DNA of 64,000 bases from Paraeggerthella hominis (GCF_021044775.1 NZ_JAJNOQ010000001.1:1-64000), one strand, 5' to 3'; positions 1-8,375 are shown, numbered from the stretch's first letter. Notes: generated from the letters alone by a model not told the origin. Numbers and translations: made by a program.

Positions 1-20
1 TGGGTGAGCACGTCTTCCAT
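1..20 (-). CDS. Start of a leftward gene that leaves the window
   Basis: On the minus strand an ATG at position 20 opens M-E-D-V-L-T and runs off the left edge. A good ribosome binding site (AGGAG and GGAGG) lies 6 to 16 bases upstream of it. Only six codons are visible, so no function can be given. The region 21-111 would hold its promoter and leader. Confidence 0.4.
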
Positions 21-111
21 TGCAACCTCCATCTCTCCTGATGATGGAATTGTCGCAACCGGGGCCCCGTCGCGTGTACTGCGTGCAGGACACTTATCCA
101 AAGTGGTCTAA

Positions 112-852
112 CACAACGTAGATGACCCTGTTTCAAGTTTCGACATGGAGAACCGAGTCGGTATTTGCTCCCTAATAAGAGACAGGGCGGCACATATCCT
201 TGAGTCAAACCCGGACAGCCGGATCACGGTGATGACTCACGACATCGGCATCGCGACAGAGCTGAAGCACACTTTCGACGATTTGGGGAAATCGCTCAAA
301 GACACGCCTAACCACTTCGCCACGGATTACCTTGAGCTCCGCGGAGAGACGACGCAAGATCTTCAGATACAGAAAAGCCGCTACTCGGTCCTCCTCAAGC
401 GCGCCTACGACTTCGCCATTTCCGACCAGGAGGACGAGAGCGAGTCCTACGTTATCGGGAACATCCTCAGGAGAATTCTGGAGGGCTACAGTTCGTTCAA
501 CTACGGCATCGGAATAGATATGCTTTCGCGCGATAAGGATCTCGCGATTAGGTTTGGTCCTGCGAGCAGGCTTCTTTCAAGCGTAATGTACCGACTAGCC
601 CTGAATGACGAGAGCCATCTGAAAGAATGCCTCGACGCCCTCAATCCGCCAATTGCATTCGACCGGTATAGCTACCAGGAGAAAATGGCAATCGCCCAAT
701 GCGTGTTTGTCATTCTCGATTACCTAGATGGAGACCATGTCGCCAAGCAGCTCGCCCATCACAAAGTCCCCAAAAGAGATATTGAAGCTCACATTGTCGA
801 GTGGAGGAAGAGGTTCGTCCCCGAAGGCGAGGCGGAGAGCTCAACCGCCTAA
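112..852 (+). pseudogene. C-terminal remnant of an AAA_13 (RloC/PrrC-like) ATPase
   Basis: The frame open from 112 reads V-D-D-P-V-S-S-F-D at 118-144, the Walker B/D-loop motif of AAA_13 SMC-like ATPases, followed by M-E-N-R-V-G and V-M-T-H-D (about 230-243), the H-switch. The conserved motif lies before the first ATG (145), so that ATG is not the native start, and an in-frame TAA at 109-111 cuts the frame just upstream. The Walker A and coiled-coil parts are gone, leaving about 240 residues. Full-length relatives act in phage defence as nuclease-linked ATPases. The 3' end overlaps the convergent gene 849-1373 by 4 bases. The family assignment is fairly sure; whether the remnant is expressed is unknown. 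Confidence 0.7.
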
Positions 853-1373
853 AACCTCGGTTCGGGAGCTGAGCGCCGCGTGTCGCAAACAGCTATTTTG
901 GGGAGGACGGACGAGGGGACCCCTATCGCTTCCAACATGTTGTCTCCTCCTTCAGGCGAGACGAGATCGGGGGACCGGAGGGCGGAGAGCACTAGGGAGG
1001 GGTATTCTTCCGAGGCGTCGTATGCCCATGCAAGGGCGACGACATCTACGAGTTCGCCGGCGACCCGCGCGAGGACCGTCTCCCCATCAACTGTCAGACG
1101 GTTGAGACGATCCAAGTCGTCGGCGTCAGCGACGAGAAAGCTCCACCCATCGCGCCTTCGGGCCACGGGAAGGCCCGTCGGCCCCGGCTCCTCCCGATAG
1201 GAATCCGCCGCCTCGTGATAGTAGGAACGCAGCCAGAGGCCGTCTCCTGCGACGTCCGAGAGGTCGAGCGTGTAGTTGGTGAGGAGGTTTCCTCTCTGCG
1301 GTATCGCATCGACATGGTGGTCGGTGTCGAAGACATCGATGCGGCCTCCTGAGTAGTACGCCTTCAAGATCAT
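849..1373 (-). CDS. Hypothetical protein coupled to the relaxase gene
   Basis: The 174-residue product has no motif I can name. Its ATG overlaps the relaxase stop codon as ATGA at 1370-1373, so the two are very probably translationally coupled and used together. The sequence is soluble and acidic in its middle, with no signal peptide or membrane segment. The N-terminus (M-I-L-K-A-Y-Y-S-G-G) and the absence of a relaxase motif suggest a small accessory protein of the mobilization module, which is inference from position only. It overlaps the broken ATPase frame tail to tail. Confidence 0.65.
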   Translation of the reverse strand: MILKAYYSGGRIDVFDTDHHVDAIPQRGNLLTNYTLDLSDVAGDGLWLRSYYHEAADSYREEPGPTGLPVARRRDGWSFLVADADDLDRLNRLTVDGETVLARVAGELVDVVALAWAYDASEEYPSLVLSALRSPDLVSPEGGDNMLEAIGVPSSVLPKIAVCDTRRSAPEPRF

Positions 1374-2566
1374 CTCTGCTCGCCCCTCTCCTGCCTTTCC
1401 GCGCTTCGCGCCGCTGCCGCGGAATCGTCCCCGCCAGATTCACGGTCCGCCGCCGCCCTTCTGCGCCCGGGCTTCGAAGGTCTGGCGCCGAGCCGGGGCT
1501 CGGGGCGCTTCTCGGGGAGAATCCCGATGCGGCGCGCGTAAGCCGCGAGCTCGGCGTTTCGGCCGTCCTCCGCCAGGCGGTCGAGGTCGGCGGCGCACAT
1601 CGCCCTCGACGACTCGACGAGCGCCACGGCCTCGGATAGGGTCCTGAGCTCCTCGAGGTCCCCCAGCTCTACGGCGCTTCGGGCGGCTGCGGCTATCGCC
1701 CTCTCCCCGGCGTCCGCTATTCTGCGGATTCCTCCCGCTCGTAGGACGGGCTCCAGCCTCTCCCGGCTGTAGGACAGCCCCAGCCTCTCTCCGCCCACCC
1801 TGCGTGACGGCCGGTCGGCGAACGCGTACACCCAGTCTCGCCTCGGCGCGTGGGGGGAGTTCTCCGACACCGTGACGCGCAACGATCCGAGGAGGCTCCT
1901 GAACTCCGTCTCGCTCCTCGCCACTGAGCGCGCCACCTTCACCCTGGCCCGTATGTCGGCGACCCACGAGTACTCCCCGCGGTCGGAGAGCTCCTTTTCG
2001 GCGCGTCCGACATATTCCTCGCGGCGCGTTCTGGCGGCGGGCCTCGGATGCCGGCGCTCCGCCCGGGCGGCGACGCCCGGACACGGAACCGCCTCCAGCG
2101 GCGACATGCCGAGGCTCTCGGCTGCCCTCTGCAAGGACCTCGCGAGCGCCTTCGGGTCCGGGTCCTGGAGCCTGCGGCCCGTCTCGAGGTTCGTGTTGTT
2201 GACGACGACGTGGGCGTGCGGGATACCTCCTGCGTTGTCGTCGTGGTAGACGATGGCGACCTCGTGGTCCGGGAAGCACTCCCTTGCCCATCCGGTCGCG
2301 AGGGCGCGCAGTCCGTCGAGCGAGACGCGGTCCTTGGGATCCGGGGAGACGACGTAGTGCTTGTAGGTGCGGGCGCGCCGCCCTCGCCAAGCGGAGTCGT
2401 TGCCGTACAGGCGCCGGGTCCTGTCCATCGCCTCGGCCCAGTCGAACGGCCTCCCCGGCGCAGAAGGTTCGAGGTTGATGTAATCCTCGGCGAGCGCGCG
2501 GCCCTCCTTCGTCAGGTACCGCCTGATCCCCCTGGTCGAGGTGTGCCCCGATATCGCCTTGAGCAT
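1370..2566 (-). CDS. MobA/MobL-type relaxase (mobilization nuclease)
   Basis: This 398-residue protein is a relaxase, the enzyme that nicks DNA at oriT and stays bound to the 5' end during conjugative transfer. The three-histidine-type motif is seen as H-A-H-V-V-V-N at about residues 117-123 after a GGIP turn, and the N-terminus (M-L-K-A-I-S-G-H-T) fits the MobP relaxase domain. The C-terminal half is Arg/Ala rich and less conserved. I chose the ATG at 2566 because GGAGGTGAGG precedes it by about 8 bases; an ATG at 2587 lies inside the upstream mobC-like gene. It sits in an operon mobC-mobA-hypothetical. No transfer apparatus is present, so it would need a helper element. Confidence 0.85.
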   Translation of the reverse strand: MLKAISGHTSTRGIRRYLTKEGRALAEDYINLEPSAPGRPFDWAEAMDRTRRLYGNDSAWRGRRARTYKHYVVSPDPKDRVSLDGLRALATGWARECFPDHEVAIVYHDDNAGGIPHAHVVVNNTNLETGRRLQDPDPKALARSLQRAAESLGMSPLEAVPCPGVAARAERRHPRPAARTRREEYVGRAEKELSDRGEYSWVADIRARVKVARSVARSETEFRSLLGSLRVTVSENSPHAPRRDWVYAFADRPSRRVGGERLGLSYSRERLEPVLRAGGIRRIADAGERAIAAAARSAVELGDLEELRTLSEAVALVESSRAMCAADLDRLAEDGRNAELAAYARRIGILPEKRPEPRLGARPSKPGRRRAAADRESGGDDSAAAARSAERQERGEQR

Positions 2567-2577
2567 GGGCACGCCCC

Positions 2578-2988
2578 TCACCTCCACAGCCCGGCGATGA
2601 CGCTTCCGGAGAGCTCCGCCACCGCCCGCCTCAGCGACTCGACCCCGGGCTGCATTTCGGCGAGCTTGCGCTCCGCCCGGGAGAGCTCCTCGACCACCTC
2701 CGAGGTCTCCATGTCGTTCGCCCTCAGATAGTACGCGATGGCGTTGAGCGCGTGGACCGCCTGGTTGTAGTGGTGCCCCCAGCGCGTCATCTCGCGGGAG
2801 AGCCGCGCCGCCGTCGTGCGGTCGATCACGACGAGCCCCGCCCCGCCTCGCGCCTCCTCCGCAGGCAGCTGCAGGAGGACTCGGACGAGGTCGGAGACCG
2901 TCATGTCGAGCTCGCGGGCGAGACCTTTAGCGGACTCCATCTCTCGGTCGGACATGCGCACGTGAAGCTGATTCGGGTGCCTTTCCAT
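2578..2988 (-). CDS. MobC-like relaxosome accessory protein
   Basis: The 136-residue product begins with a ribbon-helix-helix-like stretch (R-H-P-N-Q-L-H-V-R-M-S-D-R-E) and has the MobC-type segment around residues 65-85, with W-G-H-H-Y-N-Q-A-V-H-A-L-N. MobC-like proteins bind oriT and help the relaxase nick it. The stop codon lies 11 bases before the relaxase ATG, and the relaxase ribosome binding site is inside the end of this gene. The start at 2988 is chosen because the conserved part begins there; upstream codons are low-complexity Arg/Pro. A GGAGG lies about 11 bases before it. Confidence 0.75.
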   Translation of the reverse strand: MERHPNQLHVRMSDREMESAKGLARELDMTVSDLVRVLLQLPAEEARGGAGLVVIDRTTAARLSREMTRWGHHYNQAVHALNAIAYYLRANDMETSEVVEELSRAERKLAEMQPGVESLRRAVAELSGSVIAGLWR

Positions 2989-3190
2989 CTTCCGGCTCGC
3001 CTCCTCGAACCTCGGGACCGGGGGCGGGCCGACGCCCGAGGGGCGCGGGGTATCCCCCGCATGGAGCGTAGCCGAGCCGCAGGCGGGCTGCGCTCCCGCC
3101 GCCCCGGTCCGGGACGTTCCGTTCCGAAGGAGGGGACGCGTCCCGGCCCTCCTCCGAGGGCTTCGGGACCGGCGCCGGGCGGGGCGGCCA

Positions 3191-3229
3191 AGAGCTATTC
3201 TGGGGACTGTGTACACGGAATAGGCCTCT
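3191..3229. repeat. oriT-like inverted repeat upstream of the mob operon
   Basis: CTATTC (3195-3200) and GAATAG (3218-3223) form an inverted repeat extended by AGAG and CTCT flanks, with the palindrome GTGTACAC (3209-3216) in its loop. It lies about 200 bases upstream of mobC-mobA. A second 12-bp palindrome, GGGACGCGTCCC, is at 3133-3144. Relaxase nick regions usually lie beside the mob genes next to such repeats, so this gap (2989-3255) is the best oriT candidate. No nic consensus is recognised. Confidence 0.4.
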
Positions 3230-3255
3230 TGCTTTGCTTCGGAAGCGTACGGATC

Positions 3256-4383
3256 TCACGACCCGCACAACGCGTCGAAAGCCTCGAATCTTTTCCCGAG
3301 AACGCAATCGGCCTCCAGCGATGATACGAGCGCGGGGTGCAGGTCGGCAGCCCTGTCGATTAGCCTTCGGATGGTTTTAAGATTCTCCAGCGCGATCGGG
3401 TTGTGGGCGAAGACGTCCGGGTTTCGATCGTCGGCCCACTTGCCGAGGAACCTGAAGCAGCGCGACAGGAGTCCCACCCAAACGTCCGAAAGCTGCACGA
3501 ACAAGTTCGACTCTGAATCCACGAAGTCGTAGTTGTCCCCGTCGACAATATCCATGGAGACATGCGTTTCCGCATCGAAGCAATGGAATGCCTCGGGGAA
3601 GAAGAGGCAGACCTGCTGATAGTGATTGGAGAACCCTTCTACCAGCGTATCGGGCGGGTTGTCCCTCAGGAGCGCGAGGGATTCGCTTCTCGACGACGTT
3701 CTTGCCATCTGGCGGAGTGCTTCTATGGAAAAGCTATCTTCGAAGGAGAGGGGCTCCGAACGGGTTTCCAGGAAATCGAGAAGGGAATTCTCTATGAATT
3801 CGCAGAAAGGGCGGACCTCTCCTGGAGGCACGTTGGGGAAGCCGAACGCGGCGAGATTCTCTAGAAAGCCGACGGGGTCGATTCTGGCGCATAGGTAGAG
3901 GGCGTTCTTCAGCTTCCTATGAACCACAGACATATGCTCGTGCCCCGAAACGGCGATCATGGAGTCAACGATGTCCACGATTGCATAATAGAGGTTGTCT
4001 TGCGAGTGGTAGTGGACGGCGATCCCGGGCCGATCGAGCGATTCGAGGAAGCGCGTGGTTCCCCTCCCGCGAAGGACCCTTGCGAAATCGTCGCTGCCGC
4101 CGAGCACCGTCCTCGCCTTCATCTCGCCGCTTCGGGGAGCGAAGGATTCGATGCGTGCCGACAGCTCGTCTTCGACCCCCTCGCCGAGGATGGCGATTCC
4201 GCCGAGGATGAATGGCCTCTCCACTGTCCGCGCATCCGCTATCGCGCCGTTCCTGTACGCGATGGACCGGCAGTTCTCCGTTTCGTCGTAGTAGATGCGC
4301 CAGGGCTCCCTGCAAATCTTGATGCCGGCAAGGACCGCCATCGCCTCCGAGAATCCCGCGGCGTTTTCGCGAAGCTCCGCCAC
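3256..4383 (-). CDS. DUF3800-like protein
   Basis: This product of about 375 residues has, near its N-terminus, W-R-I-Y-Y-D-E-T-E-N, resembling the acidic Y-x-D-E motif that opens DUF3800 proteins, a family of predicted nuclease-like fold common in phages and mobile elements. Later segments such as Y-H-Y-H-S-Q-D and N-L-Y-Y-A-I-V-D-I-V-D fit the same family loosely. I chose the GTG at 4383 because AAGGGG lies 6 bases before it; codons further upstream look non-coding. It stands alone between the mob operon and the YraN-like gene. Function is unknown; a defence or DNA-processing role is only suggested by context. Confidence 0.65.
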   Translation of the reverse strand: MAELRENAAGFSEAMAVLAGIKICREPWRIYYDETENCRSIAYRNGAIADARTVERPFILGGIAILGEGVEDELSARIESFAPRSGEMKARTVLGGSDDFARVLRGRGTTRFLESLDRPGIAVHYHSQDNLYYAIVDIVDSMIAVSGHEHMSVVHRKLKNALYLCARIDPVGFLENLAAFGFPNVPPGEVRPFCEFIENSLLDFLETRSEPLSFEDSFSIEALRQMARTSSRSESLALLRDNPPDTLVEGFSNHYQQVCLFFPEAFHCFDAETHVSMDIVDGDNYDFVDSESNLFVQLSDVWVGLLSRCFRFLGKWADDRNPDVFAHNPIALENLKTIRRLIDRAADLHPALVSSLEADCVLGKRFEAFDALCGS

Positions 4384-4516
4384 CTGCTTCCCCTTCCGTT
4401 TCGCCTCTCTACGCAAGTTACCATTCCTTCCGGGAAGCAACGCGGAAAATGCGCGCGGTCGAGATTCGCGGCATCCCGACCGGAGGGTCTGACCACTCAC
4501 CCCCGCGGTGTCGGAG

Positions 4517-4538
4517 CCCCCGGCCCGAAGGCCGGGGG
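4517..4538 (-). terminator. GC-rich tetraloop hairpin after the YraN-like gene
   Basis: CCCCCGGCC (4517-4525) and GGCCGGGGG (4530-4538) pair around a CGAA tetraloop just downstream of the gene ending at 4564. There is no clear T-run, so termination strength is uncertain. Confidence 0.45.
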
Positions 4539-4563
4539 CGCCCCTCGGAGGGGCCAGGAGGTC

Positions 4564-4956
4564 TCAGGCGACCTCCGAGGGAAGCGAGCTGCCGGCAACG
4601 GGAACCGCGTCGGAGAGAGCGTTGATGTGGTGGCGGAGGAAGGCCTTGCCCTCGCCGAAGACCACCAGACTCACGTCATCGAAGCGGACGGGGCGGTCGA
4701 CGTCCTCATGCTCCGCCAGGTACGCGATGGCGGCCGTCTCGCGGCGCTCGCGCCCCTCGAGGCCGCTGCCCTCCGGGAAGCCGCCCTCGTCGGCGGTTCT
4801 CGCCGACACTTCAACGAACACGAGGATATCGTCCTCCATCGCCACCACGTCGATCGCGCCCGCCGGGCATTCCCAGCCCGTTTCGACGACCTCGTAGCCG
4901 CGGCGCTCGAGGAAGAGCTTCGTTGCCTTGATTGCGCGTTCCTTCAGATCCTTCAT
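4564..4956 (-). CDS. YraN/UPF0102-like endonuclease-fold protein
   Basis: The 130-residue product matches the UPF0102 (YraN) pattern: an N-terminal helix (K-A-T-K-L-F-L-E-R-R-G-Y), then G-W-E-C-P-A-G-A-I-D-V-V-A and V-F-V-E-V, the D...E-x-V core of Holliday-resolvase-like nuclease folds. The usual K after E-V is replaced by S, so activity cannot be assumed. A strong GGAGGT lies 6 bases before the ATG. It is preceded by a structured leader (5023-5137) that is repeated before the next gene upstream. YraN proteins are mostly chromosomal; this copy sits in a mobile element, where it may process DNA. Confidence 0.65.
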   Translation of the reverse strand: MKDLKERAIKATKLFLERRGYEVVETGWECPAGAIDVVAMEDDILVFVEVSARTADEGGFPEGSGLEGRERRETAAIAYLAEHEDVDRPVRFDDVSLVVFGEGKAFLRHHINALSDAVPVAGSSLPSEVA

Positions 4957-5022
4957 TTCGACCTCCTTCGTCGTTCGGCGGAGCCCCTTTCGCCCCGCCT
5001 CGTGACCCGTTTCCCGCCGACT

Positions 5023-5137
5023 GCCCCTGCGGGCGCAAGGGAGACGAGCGAAACCCCGGAGGGGCCTCGAGTTTTCGCGCGTAGTCCGATCGCACCTTGG
5101 CGCGAAAAGTTTTCGCGGCCCTTGCGCCCGCAGGGGC
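5023..5137 (-). repeat. Structured 5' leader repeat, copy 1
   Basis: A perfect 19-bp inverted repeat, GCCCCTGCGGGCGCAAGGG at 5023-5041 against 5119-5137, encloses 77 bases that include a second palindromic stretch around GCGAAAAGTTTTCGC (5101-5117). It lies about 67 bases upstream of the gene starting at 4956. The arms and their inner flanks match copy 2 at 6059-6133. Nothing else is seen in the gap 4957-5268. Confidence 0.7.
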
Positions 5138-5268
5138 CGGCGGCGAGGATGGAGGGTCGAGGCGGGGAGGAGCTGCGGCGGGGAGGAGGGCGGAAGCGAA
5201 TGCTCGAGGCGGGCAAGAGAGCCGATGCGTCCGGGGCCCGCCGGCAGGAGCAGACGGGCCGGGCTTCG

Positions 5269-5982
5269 CTAGGCCGTTTCGCGACGGGGCCTGATGCGGG
5301 CGGTCTCCCCGTGCACGTAGTTGTTGGAGTTCCAGGAGAAGTCGCCGCCGTGGTCGTAGCGCGCGACGTAGGGCAGGTCGGGGTACGTGACGCCGACCTG
5401 CCCGTCGGGCGTCTCCATCCGGACGGCTATCGCGTTGCCGGCGGGCTGCCCGAAGCCGACCACGGGGTAGGCCTTCCAGCCGCTCTCGTGCTCGCGAAGC
5501 CACACCTCGTCGCCGACCTCGAGCTCGCCCACCGGCACCTCGACGGAGTCGAGGAGCTCGCCGAGGCGCAGGTCCTCCGGCATGGACTCGTCGAAGGCGT
5601 GGAGCATCTCATCGAAGTCGTAGGAGCGCTGCTCCTCGCACGGCTCCACGCCGCGGACGCCGGCGGGCTTCCAGTCCTCCCCGTACTCCGTCGTGAGGCG
5701 CTCGGCAATCCTCCAGCCCTCGATGACGTAGATGCCGTTGTCCCCGGGGTCCATGCCCGCGTCTTCGGTGTAGGGGCCGATGCCGACCGACAGCGTGCCG
5801 CCGAAGAAGTTGCCGACGACCTGGCAGATGCGGGCCCACCCGTAGTTGTCGGAGCTGGGCGGGCGGTAGCCTTGGAGCTCGCAGTACCGAAGCAGAGGCT
5901 CGACGGTGTCGCGGCCGCCGTTCCAGTGCAGGTAGAGCCCGATCTTCCTTTCTTGCGTGGTGATGATCGCCCTGTTTCCCAT
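5269..5982 (-). CDS. Hypothetical protein of mobile elements
   Basis: The 237-residue product begins M-G-N-R-A-I-I-T-T and continues with G-L-Y-L-H-W-N-G-G. It is acidic, soluble and rich in Gly, Tyr and Trp, without signal peptide or membrane helix. I recall similar proteins in plasmids and prophages of gut Firmicutes and Actinobacteria, but no function is established to my knowledge. The ATG at 5982 follows GAAGGAGGT by 5 bases, which decides this start over longer options. It has the same kind of repeated structured leader as the YraN-like gene, which suggests the two are controlled together. Confidence 0.75.
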   Translation of the reverse strand: MGNRAIITTQERKIGLYLHWNGGRDTVEPLLRYCELQGYRPPSSDNYGWARICQVVGNFFGGTLSVGIGPYTEDAGMDPGDNGIYVIEGWRIAERLTTEYGEDWKPAGVRGVEPCEEQRSYDFDEMLHAFDESMPEDLRLGELLDSVEVPVGELEVGDEVWLREHESGWKAYPVVGFGQPAGNAIAVRMETPDGQVGVTYPDLPYVARYDHGGDFSWNSNNYVHGETARIRPRRETA

Positions 5983-6058
5983 CCGGGACCTCCTTCGCTT
6001 TCCTGGCTCCGCCCTGTGCCGAGCCCCGTTGGCGGCCTCAGCCCGCAAGGCGCTTCCG

Positions 6059-6133
6059 GGCGCAAGGGAGGAAGGGGAAACCGGAGGCCCGAGCTTCCGA
6101 CGCAGGAGGAAGGTTTTCCGCGACCCTTGCGCC
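6059..6133 (-). repeat. Structured 5' leader repeat, copy 2
   Basis: GGCGCAAGGG (6059-6068) pairs with CCCTTGCGCC (6124-6133) across 55 bases. The left flank carries GAAACC then GGAGG, and the right flank GTTTTCCGCG, as in copy 1. It lies about 77 bases upstream of the gene starting at 5982. The remaining gap 5983-6655 holds this element and the promoter-like site at 6527-6554; no further gene is convincing. Confidence 0.65.
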
Positions 6134-6526
6134 AGCGGAGAGCTTTGCGGCCGCATGGCGCCCGACGGGGCTGTGCGGGGCGGGGCTGAAGGAGGGGTCG
6201 GTGGCGAAGGCGCGATGTCCCGACGAGAGGAGAGGCTCGGCGAGCGTCGCGCTGCTGCCGCCGTTCCGCCTTGGCGTGCTGAGTTCGTTTACGCGGACGT
6301 AAGCCGTCTCAGCTCCGCAGGGACTCAACGTGTCGGCGGACTTTCAGCGTCTCGAGCCGGGGATGGTACGGCTCTGGTCCGGCTTGCCCATCGACCCCGG
6401 CTGGCATGGGCTTTCTCGTTTGGCTGAGAGAGGAGGGCGACGGAACGACGGCCATCCTTCTCGGGACGGAGCCGCCGGACTCCTCGAGCTTCCTCCGTCC
6501 TCTTTTGCGGGCAGCGGAGGGAAAGC

Positions 6527-6554
6527 CGATCGATGTTGGTAAAATACGATCGAT
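6527..6554 (+). promoter_or_regulatory. Paired CGATCGAT sites flanking a -10-like box
   Basis: CGATCGAT occurs at 6527-6534 and again at 6547-6554, 20 bases apart, on either side of GTAAAAT (6539-6545), which resembles a -10 box. It lies about 100 bases before the AlbA_2 gene at 6656. The arrangement fits an operator over a promoter; this is inference. Confidence 0.35.
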
Positions 6555-6655
6555 AAACGCATTCGAAACCAGTCTGCCAGGCACCTTGCCGAAGACGCTT
6601 CTGATGAAGACCGCCGTGTTAGGGGTGGCTGGCTACCGAGCCCTTGGAGAGAAGC

Positions 6656-8323
6656 ATGGCGAAACCGACGTCCAACGAGAGCAACCTTGCGCTGCTGGAG
6701 TCCCTCATTCGGAACTGGGAAGACGAGACCATCGAGTTCAAGGAGGCGAGCAGCGATTTCGACACCGACAAGATAGGCCGCTACGTCTCGGCATTGAGCA
6801 ACGAGGCGAACCTCTCCGACGAGCCGTCGGCGTGGCTTGTGCTCGGGGTGAGGAACAAGACGAGGGAGGTCGTCGGCACGGGCTACCGGACGGATTCGAA
6901 TCGCCTCGACGGACTAAAAAAGCAAATCAACGACGATACCGACCCCAGCATGACGTTTCGAAGCGTCCGAGTGGTGGACCATGCGAACGGGCGCGTCGTG
7001 ATGCTCGAGATCCCCGCCGCCCCGAAGGGCATGCCGATTGCCTGGAAGGGGTACTGGTACGCCCGCGCCGGCGAGAACCTCACCAACCTCTCCATCGGCA
7101 AGCTCGATGCGATTCGCAGCCAGGGGCATCTGCTTGACTGGACGGCGCAAATCGTTGAGGACGCAGAGATTTCTGACCTCTCCCAAGAGGCGATGGCGGT
7201 CGCTCGCAGGGCGTTCGCTGAGAAAAACTCCTCGCGCATCCCGACCGAGGCGATCGAAGGCTGGAGCGACGAGCAGTTCCTCAAGCATGTCGGCCTTATG
7301 ACGAAAAGAGGGATAACGCGCGCGTGCATACTGCTCCTGGGAAAGCCGGAGTCCGCATACCTGCTCAATCCTCTTATGGCGGAGCTGACCTGGAAGCTGG
7401 TCGGACAGGAGACGGCATACGAGCATTTCACGATTCCCTTCATTCTCGCCACCACCCAGCTGTACTCGCGCATCCGGAACATCAAGATACGCCTTCTTCC
7501 CCCCGACGAGCTCATCCAACGCGAGGTGGAGAAGTACGACCAGGGAAGCGTCTTGGAGGCCATCCACAACTGCATCGCCCACCAGGACTACTCCAAGTAT
7601 TCGAGAATCAGCGTCGTCGAATACCCCGACAAGCTCGAGTTCACCAGCGTCGGAACGTTCTTTGAAGGAAATCCCGACGACTACGCCCTCGCGGGCCATA
7701 TGCCGCGCCATTACAGGAATCCCGCGCTGGTGCAGGCCATGACCCAGCTGAACATGATCGACCATCTCGGATACGGAATCGAGCGAATGAACCGCTCCCA
7801 GGCGAACCGCTACCTCCCGCTCCCTGACTACGATCTCACCAATCCGGAGGAAGTGAAGCTTACTATTTTCGGGCGTGTCGTCGACGAGGGATACACTAAG
7901 CTCCTCATGCAGAGCAGCTCCTTGCCGTTCGGGGACGTTCTGGCGCTTGACCGCGTGCAAAAGGGCCGCCCGATTTCGGACGCGGCGCTTCGGCGACTTC
8001 GCAACAAGAAGCTGATCGAGGGCCGGAGACCCCATCTGCGTGTGGCGGCATCCGTGGCGAAGGCGACGGGAACCCAGGCGGATTACATCCAAGCGCGAGG
8101 GCAGTCTGACGAATACTGCCGCGCTCTCATCACCGACTATCTGAGGAAGCAGGGCCTGGCGAGCCGGGCGCAGATCGACGTCGTCGTCTTCCCAGCGCTC
8201 TCGACCGAGCTTACCGAGGATCAGAAGCGGAACAAGGTCAAGAACCTCCTCGCCCAGCTGAGTCGTGAGCAGGAGATCCGCTACGAGCCCAAGGGCGACA
8301 AGCGGGGATGGAGCCTTGGATAA
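6656..8323 (+). CDS. AlbA_2/Schlafen-domain (RecG-like) DNA-binding regulator
   Basis: This 555-residue protein opens with the AlbA_2 domain (Pfam Schlafen/AAA_4 group): E-T-I-E-F-K-E-A-S at about residues 21-29, and W-L-V-L-G-V near 60. The middle has the family hallmark H-N-C-I-A-H-Q-D-Y-S around residues 302-311, and the C-terminus has winged-helix-like parts. Such proteins are annotated as putative DNA-binding or transcriptional regulators and often occur in defence and mobile islands. The ATG at 6656 follows GGAGAG; an ATG at 6644 is possible. It is the only intact rightward gene in the element, facing away from the mob genes. Its partner or target is unknown. Confidence 0.8.
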   Translation: MAKPTSNESNLALLESLIRNWEDETIEFKEASSDFDTDKIGRYVSALSNEANLSDEPSAWLVLGVRNKTREVVGTGYRTDSNRLDGLKKQINDDTDPSMTFRSVRVVDHANGRVVMLEIPAAPKGMPIAWKGYWYARAGENLTNLSIGKLDAIRSQGHLLDWTAQIVEDAEISDLSQEAMAVARRAFAEKNSSRIPTEAIEGWSDEQFLKHVGLMTKRGITRACILLLGKPESAYLLNPLMAELTWKLVGQETAYEHFTIPFILATTQLYSRIRNIKIRLLPPDELIQREVEKYDQGSVLEAIHNCIAHQDYSKYSRISVVEYPDKLEFTSVGTFFEGNPDDYALAGHMPRHYRNPALVQAMTQLNMIDHLGYGIERMNRSQANRYLPLPDYDLTNPEEVKLTIFGRVVDEGYTKLLMQSSSLPFGDVLALDRVQKGRPISDAALRRLRNKKLIEGRRPHLRVAASVAKATGTQADYIQARGQSDEYCRALITDYLRKQGLASRAQIDVVVFPALSTELTEDQKRNKVKNLLAQLSREQEIRYEPKGDKRGWSLG

Positions 8324-8332
8324 CTGCCGTCC

Positions 8333-8375
8333 GATTTATCCGGATTAATCCAGATTTATCCGGCTATTTATCCCC
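8333..8375. repeat. 10-bp tandem repeats with TTATCC cores (iteron-like)
   Basis: GATTTATCCG (8333), GATTAATCCA (8343), GATTTATCCG (8353) and a diverged unit with TATTTATCCCC (8365-8375) follow each other at a 10-bp period, one helical turn. A further AATTATCCGG is at 8421-8430. TTATCC resembles the start of a DnaA box. The site lies between the AlbA_2 gene and the small gene at 8524, about 0.7 kb from the replication-type gene. It may be an iteron array or origin piece, or a repeated operator. Confidence 0.5.

Noticed and set aside
145..852. The ATG at 145 as start of an intact gene
   Set aside because: The conserved Walker B/D-loop motif lies upstream of it (118-144), so the gene is a truncated remnant.
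3919..6189. Long rightward open frame across the DUF3800-like, YraN-like and following genes
   Set aside because: It is antisense to three genes with good ribosome sites and family matches; the translation is low-complexity and typical of high-GC shadow frames.
6309..6584. Small leftward frame in the gap before the AlbA_2 gene
   Set aside because: No ribosome site, no recognisable family and overlap with promoter-like signals on the other strand.
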